In this document: positions 9,310 through 18,789 of the stretch, piece after piece | Numbering within the stretch: position 1 is the first letter of the stretch | Layout of the letters: every line of letters starts with the position of its first letter | Source of the DNA: Kitasatospora xanthocidica | Lineage (GTDB): Bacteria; Actinomycetota; Actinomycetes; Streptomycetales; Streptomycetaceae | Direction: 5' to 3' | Length of the DNA: 64,000 nt | Assembly: GCF_014656195.1 (NCBI RefSeq) | Contig: NZ_BNBY01000016.1 | Coordinates: 1 to 64,000 of the forward strand | Notes under the pieces: generated by a model | What the model was told of the DNA's origin: nothing | Seen by the model: only the letters and a program-made list of their open reading frames with translations | The model's database searches: none | Translations under genes and position numbers: made by a program

Positions 9310-12300
9310 CGGACGACCTCCTTGAGGATCAGCGTGTCGGGCAGGTTCGGTGACAGCAGGGCGAGTTGGGCCGGGCGGATGCCGCGGAACACCGTCACCA
9401 CGCGGCCGGGCGGCAGCGGCCGGGTGTCGGTGACGGACGGGTTGAGGCGCAGCAGCTCGGCGACCGAGACGCCGTTGCGGGCGGCGATCTCGGTGAGGGT
9501 CTCCGGGTCGGGGCCCCGTACCCGGTACCGCTGTTCGTCGAAGCGGGCGAGCCGGGCCGGGACGGCCGGCTGGGGCTGGGCGAGCTGCTCGGACAGGTGC
9601 TCCAGGCCCTCCGGGGTGAGGCTGCCGGGCACGCCCGTGAAGGCGTCGACCTCGACCCAGTCCACGCCGGGGACGGCCTGGGCGGCGGCGAGCACCTCGG
9701 ACAGGTGGGCGCTCTGGCCGAGTTGGCGTCCGGCGTAGCCGAGCCGGTCGAGCAGGGCGCGGCGCACCGCCGGTTCGACCAGCTCCCAGGAGTGGTCCGG
9801 GTCGACCTTGACGCTCAGGGCGACGACCAGCAGGACGAGTTCGCGCAGCGCGACCTCGACCGGCAGCTTCGGGTCGCCGTAGGCGGTGAGCGAGGACCGC
9901 AGGGTGCGGATCAGGTCGGAGTCGGCGGTGAGCGGGATGTCGTCCACCCCGGCCACCGTGACGTGGACGAGCTCCCGCCTGCCGTCCGAGAGCCGGGTGG
10001 CGCTCGCCCGCCCGATGCCGGCCCGGGAGCGGGTGAAGTCCTCGTAGTCGGGCACCGAGACCAGCCGGTCCAGGGCGGTGACGGCGAGCGGGATGGTGCG
10101 CCTGGCCAGGCCCGGGCCGTCCGGTCCGGCGCCGCCGGTGGCGGGCAGCGGGTTGACGACGGCGGAGACGCCGAGCGGGCGGGTGGTGAGCTGGCTGATC
10201 CGTCCGGCGCCGACGTTGCCGCTCTCGCCGATGCCGATCCGGTAGCGGGCGCGGACGTTCTCCCGGCCGGTGGGCAGGCGCGCACCGTGCACGCCGTCGC
10301 CGAAGGTGACGGTGGTGCGCCCGTCGGTCGTGGTCGCGGTGACGTAGACCCGTTCGTCCGGGCCGCGCCCGGCGAGGCTGTCGACCTCGTGCCAGCGGAC
10401 CCCGTCGACCCGGACCTCCAGGGTGCTGCGCGCGCCCCTGGGGGTGTCGGCGGCGAGCCAGGTGAGCGGCGACTGCCACAGGGTGAAGCGCTGGCCGGGG
10501 ACGCCGGCGTCGCCGCTGCCGATGGCCTCGTCGCGGGTGGCGCCCTGGGTGGCGCGGACCACGTTGCCGAGGACCTGGACGGTGTCGCGCCGGTAGCGGA
10601 AGGCGAGGCGGGCGCTGAGCGTGATGCTGGTGCGGACGGTGTCCCCGGGCAGGAGCGGGTCGACGCTCTGCTCGACGCCGGCGATCATGGCGAGTTCGGT
10701 GCCCCGGACCCCGGTGGTGTTCGGGATGTCGGTCCGCTCGCCGCTGACCGCGATCAACCGGCCGGGCGTCAGCCCGTCGTAGAGCCGGGCGAGGTCGATC
10801 CGGTCGCCGCGGACCTCCTCGGTGACGGGCTCGTCGGCGAGCCGCAGCGACTCGCCGCGGGCGTAGACGGTGGCGTCCCGGATGTCCGAGAGCTGGATGT
10901 CCTCCTTGTCCAACCACGGCTGCTGGAGGGACAGTTCGGTCACCTTGCCGGTGATGCCGAAGTCGGCGCGGGAGATCACCCGGACGTCGGTCACCCGGGT
11001 GATGACCTCGGCGAGGTCGCGGCTGCCCGGGATGCCGCCGTCGATCCCCTTGCGCGGGCGCTGGACGACCACCCAGCTGCCGGGCGCGATCTGGTCGTAG
11101 ACCGCGTCGAGGGTGAGGATGGTGCCGGAGACCGGCTGCCGCTTGGTGGTGAACACCACCTCGATCGCGGGCGGCGACTGGTCGGTGGCGGTGTAGCGGT
11201 GGACCCGGACGTTCAGCTCGCCGGACTCGGCGGTCTTCTCCTGGCCCGGGTCGAGGTGGTAGTCGAGCGCGGCGCCGCCGGGCCCGCCGTCGATCTTCAC
11301 GTGGATGCGGCCGTCGGCCTGCGGGCGGGACATGAAGACGGTGCGTTCGGGCAGCTTGGCCAGGAACTTGGCGCTGACCCCGGCCTCCTGGTCGGGAGCG
11401 GGCACCGCGGCGCGTACGGCGGCGGCGTGCGGGTTCGACGGCGGTGTGGCCGGCTCGGTGGTGACCACCTTGACCTGTCCGGGCCCGAGGGTGAAGGTCT
11501 GGTCCCACGGCAGCGAGAAGGCGTTGTGGTTCGGGGCGCCGGCCTCGATGTACGTGAAGACGGCGGTCTTCGGGACGGTGCCGGCGGTGTCGAAGTTGAC
11601 CCGGACGCTGATCAGCGTGGTGCCGGAGAGCGGCCAGTCCACGTAGTCGTCGATCCGGCCGTCGGTGCCGTAGACGGGCTTGAGCGGCGCGGTGGCGCCG
11701 AACGGGGTGGCGACCACCCGCATCGCCTGGATCTCGTGCACGGCGAGCGGCGCCGTCAGGTCGACCTGCCGCCAGGCGGGGTAGAGGCCGTCGCGCAGCC
11801 GGGGGTCGAGTGCGGAGAGCAGCTGTACGCCGAGGTCCGAGCCGGGCGCGAACAGGCGCTGCGGGTCGCGGGTGAGGTCCCGGGCGCTCAGCGGGGGCCG
11901 GGTGGGGGCGGTGCGCAGCGCCGCCAGCACGGAGCCGAGTCCGCGGACGGCCGGGTCGGCGGTGCCGCTGCCGGGTGGGTTCGGCCCGGGCTTGTCGGGG
12001 GCCTGCGGCGGCTCCAGCTGGTGGGCGCGGTCGCGCAGGCGGGACAGTTCCTCGCCGAGGGCCGCGAACCAGCGGGCCACCGGCTGCTGGGAGTGCGCCA
12101 GTTCGGCGGCCTCGGCGGCGCGGGCGACCACCGGGGCGAGCCGGTCGGCGAAGTCCGCGGGGGTGCTCAGCGGGCCGGCCGGCCGGTCGAGGTCGGCGCG
12201 CAGCGGGGCCAGCACCTGGTCGTCGAAGTCCCGGAGGATCCGGCTGTGCCCGGGCCTGGGGTTCGGGGCGTTCTCGGTGACGGTGATCCAGTCCGCCAGC

Positions 12301-13088
12301 TCGGCGCGCAGGTCCTTGAGGGTGCGCAGGTCCCGGGGCAGCCCGATCACCGTGACGTCGTTCTCGCGGTCGAGCCGCACCTCGGGCACCAGCCGCAGCG
12401 CCCGGTGGACCGGGTCGGCGGCCTTGTCGGCGCTGAACACGAACAGCAGCCGGTCGCCCGGCTTGATGTTGTTGGCGGTGCCGGCGGCGAACAGCTCGGC
12501 CCGGCCGCCGGGGTTCAGCTGCCCGGGCGTCAGCTGGTACGGGCGGCGGCGCAGCACCGCCAGGTCGTTCCAGGCGGAGCGGGCGGCGAGGTCCTCGGCG
12601 GTCTCGAAGGACTGCGGGTCCTCGCCGGGGCCGGGGACGCTCTGGCTGCGGGCGCCGCGCGGGATGGTCACGGTCGGGTCCTCGGCGGCCCGCGGGTCGT
12701 GGTCGAGCGTGTAGGCGAGGTAGGTGTCGGCGGCGACGCCGGGCCGGGGCCGGTGCCCGACCAGCCGGCCGAGCAGGGTGAGCGAGCCCTCCTCGGTGGC
12801 GGTGCGCAGGTAGCCCTCGTTGGCGATCCGCTCCGAGTAGAAGGTGAGCACGTCGGCGAGCACGGCCCAGGAGTCCAGCAGCGCGATCGCCGGGTCGTCC
12901 GGGGTGCGGACGGTCAGGTCGCGCAGCGCCGGGTAGGCGGGGCCGGACAGCCGGGCGAGCAGGCTGTCGAGGAACTCCCCGTAACCGCCGACCCGGTAGC
13001 CGATGGTGTCCAGCCCGGGCGGGTTGAACAGCGGGACGGGCGTCGCGGTGGCGGTGCCCGCGCAGCCGCAGGTGCACTGGCCGCTCAT
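9306..13088 (-). CDS. Baseplate assembly protein J-type, second copy, with C-terminal LysM
   Basis: 1260 residues. Baseplate wedge protein of the gpJ/Afp11 type: it opens with a Cys-rich tip (GQCTCGC), then a segment typical of the family (LDSWAVLADVLTFYSERIANEGYLRTATE), and contains VTFGDGVHGARLPTGRENVRARYRIG, followed by the family's AVTALDRLVSVPDYEDFTRS region. Close to the C-terminus (about residues 1185-1235) is a LysM-like motif (TLTEIAARNGVSVAELLRLN), unusual for a wedge protein and perhaps a peptidoglycan or inter-subunit contact. It is coupled by ATGA overlaps to both the gpJ copy upstream and the beta-helix gene downstream. It is clearly a diverged paralogue of the upstream gene, which shares the FGDG...G and Y(E/A)(D/E)(F/L) regions. 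Confidence 0.87.
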   Translation of the reverse strand: MSGQCTCGCAGTATATPVPLFNPPGLDTIGYRVGGYGEFLDSLLARLSGPAYPALRDLTVRTPDDPAIALLDSWAVLADVLTFYSERIANEGYLRTATEEGSLTLLGRLVGHRPRPGVAADTYLAYTLDHDPRAAEDPTVTIPRGARSQSVPGPGEDPQSFETAEDLAARSAWNDLAVLRRRPYQLTPGQLNPGGRAELFAAGTANNIKPGDRLLFVFSADKAADPVHRALRLVPEVRLDRENDVTVIGLPRDLRTLKDLRAELADWITVTENAPNPRPGHSRILRDFDDQVLAPLRADLDRPAGPLSTPADFADRLAPVVARAAEAAELAHSQQPVARWFAALGEELSRLRDRAHQLEPPQAPDKPGPNPPGSGTADPAVRGLGSVLAALRTAPTRPPLSARDLTRDPQRLFAPGSDLGVQLLSALDPRLRDGLYPAWRQVDLTAPLAVHEIQAMRVVATPFGATAPLKPVYGTDGRIDDYVDWPLSGTTLISVRVNFDTAGTVPKTAVFTYIEAGAPNHNAFSLPWDQTFTLGPGQVKVVTTEPATPPSNPHAAAVRAAVPAPDQEAGVSAKFLAKLPERTVFMSRPQADGRIHVKIDGGPGGAALDYHLDPGQEKTAESGELNVRVHRYTATDQSPPAIEVVFTTKRQPVSGTILTLDAVYDQIAPGSWVVVQRPRKGIDGGIPGSRDLAEVITRVTDVRVISRADFGITGKVTELSLQQPWLDKEDIQLSDIRDATVYARGESLRLADEPVTEEVRGDRIDLARLYDGLTPGRLIAVSGERTDIPNTTGVRGTELAMIAGVEQSVDPLLPGDTVRTSITLSARLAFRYRRDTVQVLGNVVRATQGATRDEAIGSGDAGVPGQRFTLWQSPLTWLAADTPRGARSTLEVRVDGVRWHEVDSLAGRGPDERVYVTATTTDGRTTVTFGDGVHGARLPTGRENVRARYRIGIGESGNVGAGRISQLTTRPLGVSAVVNPLPATGGAGPDGPGLARRTIPLAVTALDRLVSVPDYEDFTRSRAGIGRASATRLSDGRRELVHVTVAGVDDIPLTADSDLIRTLRSSLTAYGDPKLPVEVALRELVLLVVALSVKVDPDHSWELVEPAVRRALLDRLGYAGRQLGQSAHLSEVLAAAQAVPGVDWVEVDAFTGVPGSLTPEGLEHLSEQLAQPQPAVPARLARFDEQRYRVRGPDPETLTEIAARNGVSVAELLRLNPSVTDTRPLPPGRVVTVFRGIRPAQLALLSPNLPDTLILKEVVR

Positions 13089-16000
13089 CGGCCACCTCCG
13101 ATCACGATCGAGAGCCGGCCGTTCTCCGGCCAGTCGGGGTCGTTGTCACAGCCGGCGATCTCCAGCGCGCCGAGCCGCAGCAGTCCGTCGGCCAGTTCGC
13201 CGTCGTCCCGCCCGAACTGCCGCCGCAGCCGGGTGACCCGGGCACTGACCACGCCCGGTACGGCGGCGGCCGCGGCCACCAGCCGGGAGACCCGCACCGG
13301 CTCGCCGAAGCCCAGCGCGTCCGGGTGGAAGAAGCCGAGCCGGCCGTCCGGCAGGGCGCGATTGCCCAGCACCCGCCGCAACTCGGCCAGCACGTGGCCG
13401 CGTTGGTAGCCGGGGGCGGCGCACACCTCCAGTTCGAGGTCGAGCGGCACCACCAGGGCGGGGCGGACCACCAGGTCGTGGCCGATCCGGCGGTACGCCT
13501 CCAGGCCGTGTCCGACCGCTTCGAGCAGGGCGGTGTCCGCGGTGGCGTGCCCGTACGGCTCGACGGCGACGTGGACCTCCTGGACGCTGCCGGTCCAGCG
13601 GAGCTCGGCGGCGGCCCGCCGGACGCCCGGCAGGGCCGCGGCCAGCTCCGCGTAGTCGGCGGCGGTGACGGCGCGCAGCCGGGTGCGGCTCAGCGCGAGC
13701 GGGGCCGACTGCCGTACCTGGTCGAGCGGTTCGGGATCGGTGCCGCCGCTCGCGGGCATCGGGTTACGGACCCGGAGCAGTGCGTCCTGCGGCGGTGTGA
13801 CGGTGCTTCGCCCCCTCGGGTGGGGCGGCCGGTCCTGGCAGACCACCAGGTGGTTGATGGCCTCCGCGCCGACGTTGCCGGCCGTGCCGTTGCCGATCCG
13901 GTAGGCGACCCGCAACTCCGCGCCGGGCCGGGGCGGCTGGCCGTGCCGCCCGTCGCCGAAGCGCAGCGCGAGGCGGCCGTCGTCCTCCGGCTCGCCGACG
14001 AAGTGCCGGTCGCGCGGGCCGTCGGCGAGCAGGTCCCGGCGGGGCGTCCACTCCTGGCCCCCGGCGGTGGCCCGGACGGCCGGCAGCGCGGCACGAGGGT
14101 CCTGGACGGCGATCCCGGACGCCGGGCCGGCCAGCGCGGGGGAGTCGGGGTCGAGCCCGGCGGCGTACCGCCCGCCCCAGCTCTGCGCCACCTCCCAGAC
14201 GCCGGGCCGCCGGAGCACCCCACCGGAGCGGGCCCGGGCGGTGAGCACCTCGAGGCGGCGCAGTTTGGCGGCGAGCAGGCGGGTGCGGCGGGCCAGCAGT
14301 TCGCGCAGCCCGGCGGCGGGCCGCTCGGCGAGGTGCAGCTCCTGCACCACCCGGGCCCCGAACAGCAGGGTCAGTTCGGCGAGTTCGGCGCGGGAGAGGG
14401 GGTGGCCGCAGTCCGCTCGGTGCCACAGCTCCTCCAGCCGCTGCCGGACCCGTTCGGGGATGCCGGCGAGCAGGACGGCCTGCCGGGCGCAGACGTGGGC
14501 CCGGTCCGGGTAGGCCGCCGCCTGGGTGACCGGCGCGTAGCGCAGCACCGGGCGGAAGGGCTGCGGCAGGACGGGGTAGCGGGTCTGGTCGAGCAGCGTC
14601 TCCAGCGTCGCCGCCTGGGCGTCGGCCGTGGGCGGCTCGACCACGGCCCCCTGGCCGTCCTCGCCCTCCGCGTTCGCGCCCGGGGCGAGCTGGATGCTCA
14701 GCCCGGCCCGCCGGACCGCCGCCTCGCCGAGCAGCCCGTACAGCTCGCGGACCTGGACCGGGCCGAGCTGGCGGCCGCTCCTCGTCCGGTCGAGCAGTTC
14801 GTGGATCGCCTCCGCCGCCGGGCTGCCCCCGGTGCGGTCCGCGCAGCCGCAGCCGCCCGGCCCGCAGGGCGCCACCCGGACCGGCTCCGGCGGCACCGCG
14901 AAGGTCTCCGGGGCTCCGCCGCAGAAGGTGAGCGAGCGGCCGTGGTCCACCAGGACGACGTTGCCGCGGGCGACGCTCACGTCGGCGATCGGGCCGCAGT
15001 CGCTCCCGCCGCGTGCGGACAGGCAGACCGGGAAGGAGAGGGCGTCCTCCGGCGCCCACTCGACCTCGACCACGGGCTGCTCGTACAGCTCGTCGACCAG
15101 GTGGGTGACCGAGGTGAGCCGGACGGCCTGGCGGTGCGCGGGGTCGGCGTCGGCGGCGGCGCCGGTGCGCGGGCCGAGCACCTCCTCGACGACCAGCAGG
15201 TCGCCGGGGCGCAGCGCCAGGTGCCGGGTGCGGTCCTCGGGCCGGTCGGCCTCGTGCCAGTCGTCGCGCAGGGTGGCGGAGGTCGCGCCCTTCGGCAGGA
15301 CGCAGTCCTGGTCGCCCCAGGTCCAGAACCGGATGGTGTTGTGCTCAGGGTGCAGCACCAGGTCCGTTCCGCCGAGCGGCTCGAACACCTCGACCGACGC
15401 CGCCCGGGCGAGCCCGTCCAGCTGCTCGTCGGGGATCACCGTGGACAGCTCCGGGCGTTCCTGCGGGCCGAGCCGGCTGACGTCGACGGCGGCGAAGCGG
15501 AAGCCGCCGGGGTGCAGGGTGAGCGGGCGGTCCGTCGCCAGGGTGACGAACGCCCGGGCGTTGCAGCCCTCGTGCACGGCGTAGTCGATCAGCCGGACGT
15601 GCCGGCGCACCGACACCCGGCGGCGGGCGGTGTCGAGGTACGCCTCGGTGGCCACCGCGTCCTGCTGGTAGGAGAGCTGGTCGGCGGTGTAGGCGAGCAA
15701 CTCGACCAGGGTGATGCCGAGGTCGGGCAGGTGCCGCTCGGTCCAGCCGGGGGTGGTCAGGCTCATCCGGTCCAGCACGAGCCGGCGCAGACTCTCGTAG
15801 TCGCGGGCGGTGTAGTCGATGACGGCGGACGCCGGGGCGGAGGGCGGGCAGCTCTCCTCGGTACGGCAGTCGTAGGGGGAGGGGCAGTCGGCGCCGAAGG
15901 AGAACCCGGTGCTCGCGTACCTCGGGTCGAAGCCCGGGTACGGCCGGGTGCCCGGGCGGCCGTAGGCGTCCGCCTCGACCACCGTCAGCCGGTAGCGGGA

Positions 16001-16294
16001 GGTGTCGCCGACCCGGTCGAGGGTGACGTGCATCCGGTCGTCCAGCTCCGGGTCGTCCGCGCGCTCGATCTCGACCGCGAGGGCACGCAGTCCGGTGATC
16101 CGGCGGCCGCCGTCGACCCGGACGTTCTCCGGGCCGAGCTCGTCCGGTGCCCGGCCGAGGAAGGTCACGGTCAGCGTGCGCCCGTCGTCCTCCGGCTCGG
16201 CGCCGTCCAGGCCCAGCAGGTGCGCCGCGCGCAGGTCGGCGCGCCGCAGCTCCGTCCCGCACTGGGCTGTTGCGGAATCGCTTGGCCCGGTCAT
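13085..16294 (-). CDS. Baseplate assembly protein J-type, first copy
   Basis: 1069 residues. gpJ/Afp11-like wedge component forming the baseplate periphery around the hub. Family marks include VIDYTARDYESLRRLVLDRM (about residue 195), ELLAYTADQLSYQQDAVATE (about 235), RFGDGRHGQPPRPGAELRVAYRIGNG and the C-terminal VTAADYAELAAALPGVRRA region. Two Cys-rich insertions (CPSPYDCRTEESC and CGPGGCGC) are odd for a cytosolic particle and could bind metal. The ATG at 16294 was chosen because it overlaps the gp25 stop as ATGA; the 45 in-frame codons upstream are gp25 antiframe. Coupled to the next gene by another ATGA. Confidence 0.88.
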   Translation of the reverse strand: MTGPSDSATAQCGTELRRADLRAAHLLGLDGAEPEDDGRTLTVTFLGRAPDELGPENVRVDGGRRITGLRALAVEIERADDPELDDRMHVTLDRVGDTSRYRLTVVEADAYGRPGTRPYPGFDPRYASTGFSFGADCPSPYDCRTEESCPPSAPASAVIDYTARDYESLRRLVLDRMSLTTPGWTERHLPDLGITLVELLAYTADQLSYQQDAVATEAYLDTARRRVSVRRHVRLIDYAVHEGCNARAFVTLATDRPLTLHPGGFRFAAVDVSRLGPQERPELSTVIPDEQLDGLARAASVEVFEPLGGTDLVLHPEHNTIRFWTWGDQDCVLPKGATSATLRDDWHEADRPEDRTRHLALRPGDLLVVEEVLGPRTGAAADADPAHRQAVRLTSVTHLVDELYEQPVVEVEWAPEDALSFPVCLSARGGSDCGPIADVSVARGNVVLVDHGRSLTFCGGAPETFAVPPEPVRVAPCGPGGCGCADRTGGSPAAEAIHELLDRTRSGRQLGPVQVRELYGLLGEAAVRRAGLSIQLAPGANAEGEDGQGAVVEPPTADAQAATLETLLDQTRYPVLPQPFRPVLRYAPVTQAAAYPDRAHVCARQAVLLAGIPERVRQRLEELWHRADCGHPLSRAELAELTLLFGARVVQELHLAERPAAGLRELLARRTRLLAAKLRRLEVLTARARSGGVLRRPGVWEVAQSWGGRYAAGLDPDSPALAGPASGIAVQDPRAALPAVRATAGGQEWTPRRDLLADGPRDRHFVGEPEDDGRLALRFGDGRHGQPPRPGAELRVAYRIGNGTAGNVGAEAINHLVVCQDRPPHPRGRSTVTPPQDALLRVRNPMPASGGTDPEPLDQVRQSAPLALSRTRLRAVTAADYAELAAALPGVRRAAAELRWTGSVQEVHVAVEPYGHATADTALLEAVGHGLEAYRRIGHDLVVRPALVVPLDLELEVCAAPGYQRGHVLAELRRVLGNRALPDGRLGFFHPDALGFGEPVRVSRLVAAAAAVPGVVSARVTRLRRQFGRDDGELADGLLRLGALEIAGCDNDPDWPENGRLSIVIGGGR

Positions 16295-16752
16295 GCCGCC
16301 ACCCCGCCCTCGAACACGTCCTGCCGCTGCGTACCGGTCCGGCGGACCACGTACGCCAGCTCGACCCGTACCACGTTGTCCTCGCTCTCCACGTCGAGCG
16401 CGGCGATCTCGATCACGTCGCCGAGCCACCGCTGCAGCGCCGCCTGGACGGACAGCTGCAGGGTGGCCGCCAGCTCCGGGCTGTTCGGCGCGAAGACCAG
16501 GTCGAGCAGCCCGCAGCCGAAGTCCGGGTGCATGACCCGCTCGCCGGGGCTGGTGAACAGCAACTGCTCGATCAGGTCGCGCACATGGTCGTCGTACGCC
16601 GCCTCGGCGGTGCGCCCGCGGCTGTCGATCCGGAACGGGAACGCGAGGTCCGTCCGGGCCGGGCCGGGCGGTTGTGGGACGTTCATGGGCCCGGTGTTCA
16701 TGGGCCCGGTGTTGACGCCGGTGCTCATGCCGGTGTTCGTGCCGGTGTTCAC
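16291..16752 (-). CDS. GPW/gp25-family baseplate protein
   Basis: 153 residues from a GTG that overlaps the PAAR-like stop (GTGA at 16749-16752). The core (about residues 33-150; LAFPFRIDSRGRT...VRDLIEQLLFTSPGERVMHPDFGCGL) is the gp25/gpW wedge fold that nucleates the baseplate and the first sheath ring. The N-terminal 23 residues are a low-complexity N-T-G repeat coded by a short tandem repeat, so the true start could be any of three later in-frame ATGs (16728, 16701, 16686 area). None of these has a Shine-Dalgarno site, which favours coupled initiation at the GTG. Confidence 0.88.
   Translation of the reverse strand: MNTGTNTGMSTGVNTGPMNTGPMNVPQPPGPARTDLAFPFRIDSRGRTAEAAYDDHVRDLIEQLLFTSPGERVMHPDFGCGLLDLVFAPNSPELAATLQLSVQAALQRWLGDVIEIAALDVESEDNVVRVELAYVVRRTGTQRQDVFEGGVAA
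16681..16752. repeat. Short tandem repeat at the start of the gp25 gene
   Basis: Two exact copies of GTTCATGGGCCCGGT (16681-16695, 16696-16710) are followed by three diverged 12-base copies of the type GTTCxTGCCGGT up to 16746. All units are multiples of three, so the reading frame is kept and extra ATG/GTG codons are created at the gene start. Confidence 0.75.
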
Positions 16753-17081
16753 ACCCCCACCGCCCGCTGCTGGACGACGGTCACGATCGGCGGCCCCTGC
16801 GGGACCTGCTCGGCGCTCTGGCACAGCCCGACGGCGGACTGCGGCAGCGCGGGGGAGCCGTTCACCCGGATCCGGGTGGACGGCACCACCCAGCGGACCG
16901 TCACGCAGGGCTGCGGCTTGCCGGCCACGTTGAACGGGCAGCCGGTGACGGTGTACTGGTCGGCCGTGCTGGTGACGGCCTGGCCGGCGACCAGCGCCCG
17001 CGCCTGGGCGGGCCGGGCCGTCACCTGGCCGCCGTGCGGGCAGGTCACCGTCGCATTGACGTGCAACAGACTTCCGGTCAT
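16749..17081 (-). CDS. PAAR-like spike-tip protein
   Basis: 110 residues. Small beta-rich protein with spaced Cys/His (VTCPHGGQV at residue 12, TVTGCPFNVAGKPQPCVTVRW at 50, GLCQS at 89), as in PAAR-like proteins that cap the spike and hold a metal ion at its point (Afp10 role). It is placed directly after the gpV spike gene and before gp25, as expected. The ATG at 17081 has GGGGGAG about 7 bases upstream; earlier in-frame codons are antisense-like and were dropped. Confidence 0.82.
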   Translation of the reverse strand: MTGSLLHVNATVTCPHGGQVTARPAQARALVAGQAVTSTADQYTVTGCPFNVAGKPQPCVTVRWVVPSTRIRVNGSPALPQSAVGLCQSAEQVPQGPPIVTVVQQRAVGV

Positions 17082-17095
17082 GACGTTCTCCCCCG

Positions 17096-17605
17096 TCAGG
17101 TCACGCTCAGAGCGTCCTGGTTGATGGAAACGGTGGCGCCGACGAGCGAGATCGAGGCGCCCTGGCCGTTGCTGATCTGGATGCCCGAGTCGTTGATCAC
17201 GATCGATGCCCCGCTCGGGGTGCGGAGCGTGATCCCCGTGGTCGGGTCGTCGGACAGGACGATCACCCGCCGCCCGGTGGTCTCCAGCACCTGGTTCGGC
17301 GCCCCCGGCGGGCCGGTCGTCGCCTCCACCGGGACCTCCGAGGCGGAGCCGTACCAGCAGCCCGTCCAGATCGGGTAGCTCTGGTCGCCCTGCTCGAACT
17401 CCACCCACACGCCCGCCCCGACCGGCGGGACCGCGTAGTGGCCCATGCCCGGGCCGGCCACCGGGAAGCAGGGCATCGCCCAGGTCGACACGGCGTCGCC
17501 CAGCACGTCGGGCACCTGCGCCTGGATGCGGCCGATCCCGAGCGGGTCGGCGTTGTTCACCACCGTCCCCCGGAACTTGCCGAGGTAGCGGGTCGGTTCG
17601 GCCAT
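17096..17605 (-). CDS. Baseplate spike protein, gpV/gp5 OB-fold type
   Basis: 169 residues. The N-terminal OB domain has the gp5/VgrG signature (YLGKFRGTVVNNADPLGIGR, VSTWAMPCFPVAGPG, VPPVGAGVWVEFEQGD...PIWTGCWYG). The C-terminal part is made of short repeated strands (GITLRTPSGASIVINDSGIQ, GASISLVGATVSIN) that would form the trimeric beta-helical needle. It sits on the hub and carries the PAAR tip. AGGAG precedes the ATG. It lies 26 bases after the hub gene. Confidence 0.92.
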   Translation of the reverse strand: MAEPTRYLGKFRGTVVNNADPLGIGRIQAQVPDVLGDAVSTWAMPCFPVAGPGMGHYAVPPVGAGVWVEFEQGDQSYPIWTGCWYGSASEVPVEATTGPPGAPNQVLETTGRRVIVLSDDPTTGITLRTPSGASIVINDSGIQISNGQGASISLVGATVSINQDALSVT

Positions 17606-17631
17606 GCGGGCAACTCCTGCTGCAATGTCGG

Positions 17632-18789
17632 TTAGGGGATGACGGTCGGCTGGAGGGCGATCAGGCCCTCGCGGGTCAGCGTGAAGTTCTGGGTGTACGA
17701 GCCGCGCTTGAGGTTGTGGGTGACGCTCTTGACGAAGTACAGGCCGTCGTAGGTGAGCCCGGCGCCGCGGACGCCGACCAGCTCGCGCGGCCGCAGCACG
17801 TGCCCGTACCGGACGACGTCCAACTGGCCGGAGCCGGAGACGGCGTCCGCCGACTGCATCGCCTTGGCGATGGTCTCGGCGACGGCCTGGGTGGTGTCCT
17901 TCTTGGCGGTGTCGGCGATGACCTTCTTCTTCAGCGCCGGCGCGGGCTTGAGCGCCAGCGGCGGGCGCAGGATGCTGACCTCCGGCACCGGCAGGACGGA
18001 GGACACCTTGGTCGCCGGGAGCTGGATGCGGGCCTCCGGCTCCTCGCGGGCCGTGCCGTCGAAGGCGAAGGTCAGCTGGTCGACGTTGGACAGCGCGTCC
18101 ATGTTCACGTTCAGCGCGTGCTGCGGGACGCCGAGCCGGTTCTCCGGCCCCCAGTAGGCGCGGCTCATCCCGGGCACCGGGCCCGGGTCGAGGTAGAACA
18201 CGTAACCGTTGGCCTTCGCCAGCTCGCTGACGTACCCGAGGTCGGTGCCCTTCTGGAAGTCGATCCGCCGGGTGGGCATCGGCGTCTGCGGCACCAGCTC
18301 GGGGACGACCAGCGGCAGGATGCCGTACTGCCCGTACTTGCCGATGATCGCGGCGACCCGGGCCGCCGGGGACATCGCCGGGAAGGGCACCCCGGCCTGC
18401 TCCTCCAGGTCCATCAGCACCGTCAGGTCCTCGCCGGTGACGGTGAGCGTGGACTGGCCGGGCTGGTTGCTGATGCCCACCTCCTGGCGGATGATCACAC
18501 CGTCCATCAGCACGCTCGGCGTGCCCGTGACGGTCACCATCAGCACGACCCTGATCTTCGGGTCGAAGAAGCCGCCCGGGAGCAGCGCGGTGTTGATCAG
18601 CCCCTGCTTCGACAGGTCGAAGGCGAGCTGGAACCCACTGCGCTGCCCGGACGCCACCGTCACCTGCGCCGACAGCAGGGCGTCCGTCACCGGCTGCGGC
18701 ACCGGCACCGGGATCTGCGGACCCATCAGCAGGCTGAGGTGGATCGACCCGACCGGCCCGCCCCCCGTGACGGCCGAGAGGTCAGGCAT
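17632..18789 (-). CDS. Baseplate hub protein, gpD/gp27 type
   Basis: 385 residues. Late-control D-like hub that links the tube to the spike: a beta-barrel half (about 45-130; VASGQRSGFQLAFDLSKQG), the GEDLTVLMDLEE motif and a C-terminal barrel (VRYGHVLRPRELVGVRGAGLTYDGLYFVKSV, THNLKRGSYTQNFTLTREG) characteristic of the family. The ATG at 18789 overlaps the stop of the LysM-like gene by 8 bases (ATGCCTGA). Confidence 0.9.
   Translation of the reverse strand: MPDLSAVTGGGPVGSIHLSLLMGPQIPVPVPQPVTDALLSAQVTVASGQRSGFQLAFDLSKQGLINTALLPGGFFDPKIRVVLMVTVTGTPSVLMDGVIIRQEVGISNQPGQSTLTVTGEDLTVLMDLEEQAGVPFPAMSPAARVAAIIGKYGQYGILPLVVPELVPQTPMPTRRIDFQKGTDLGYVSELAKANGYVFYLDPGPVPGMSRAYWGPENRLGVPQHALNVNMDALSNVDQLTFAFDGTAREEPEARIQLPATKVSSVLPVPEVSILRPPLALKPAPALKKKVIADTAKKDTTQAVAETIAKAMQSADAVSGSGQLDVVRYGHVLRPRELVGVRGAGLTYDGLYFVKSVTHNLKRGSYTQNFTLTREGLIALQPTVIP

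Noticed and set aside
7090..13095. Minus-strand frame of 2001 codons read as one gene
   Set aside because: Only its last 739 codons encode the beta-helix protein; the first part is an off-frame shadow of the gpJ gene. The real start is the coupled ATG at 9309.
9366..16933. Very long plus-strand frames opposite the gpJ genes (over 1200 codons each)
   Set aside because: Their residue content (Gly, Ala, Val, Asp, Arg; many Gln and His) is the antisense shadow of high-GC codons, with no domain match; the minus-strand proteins are clear.
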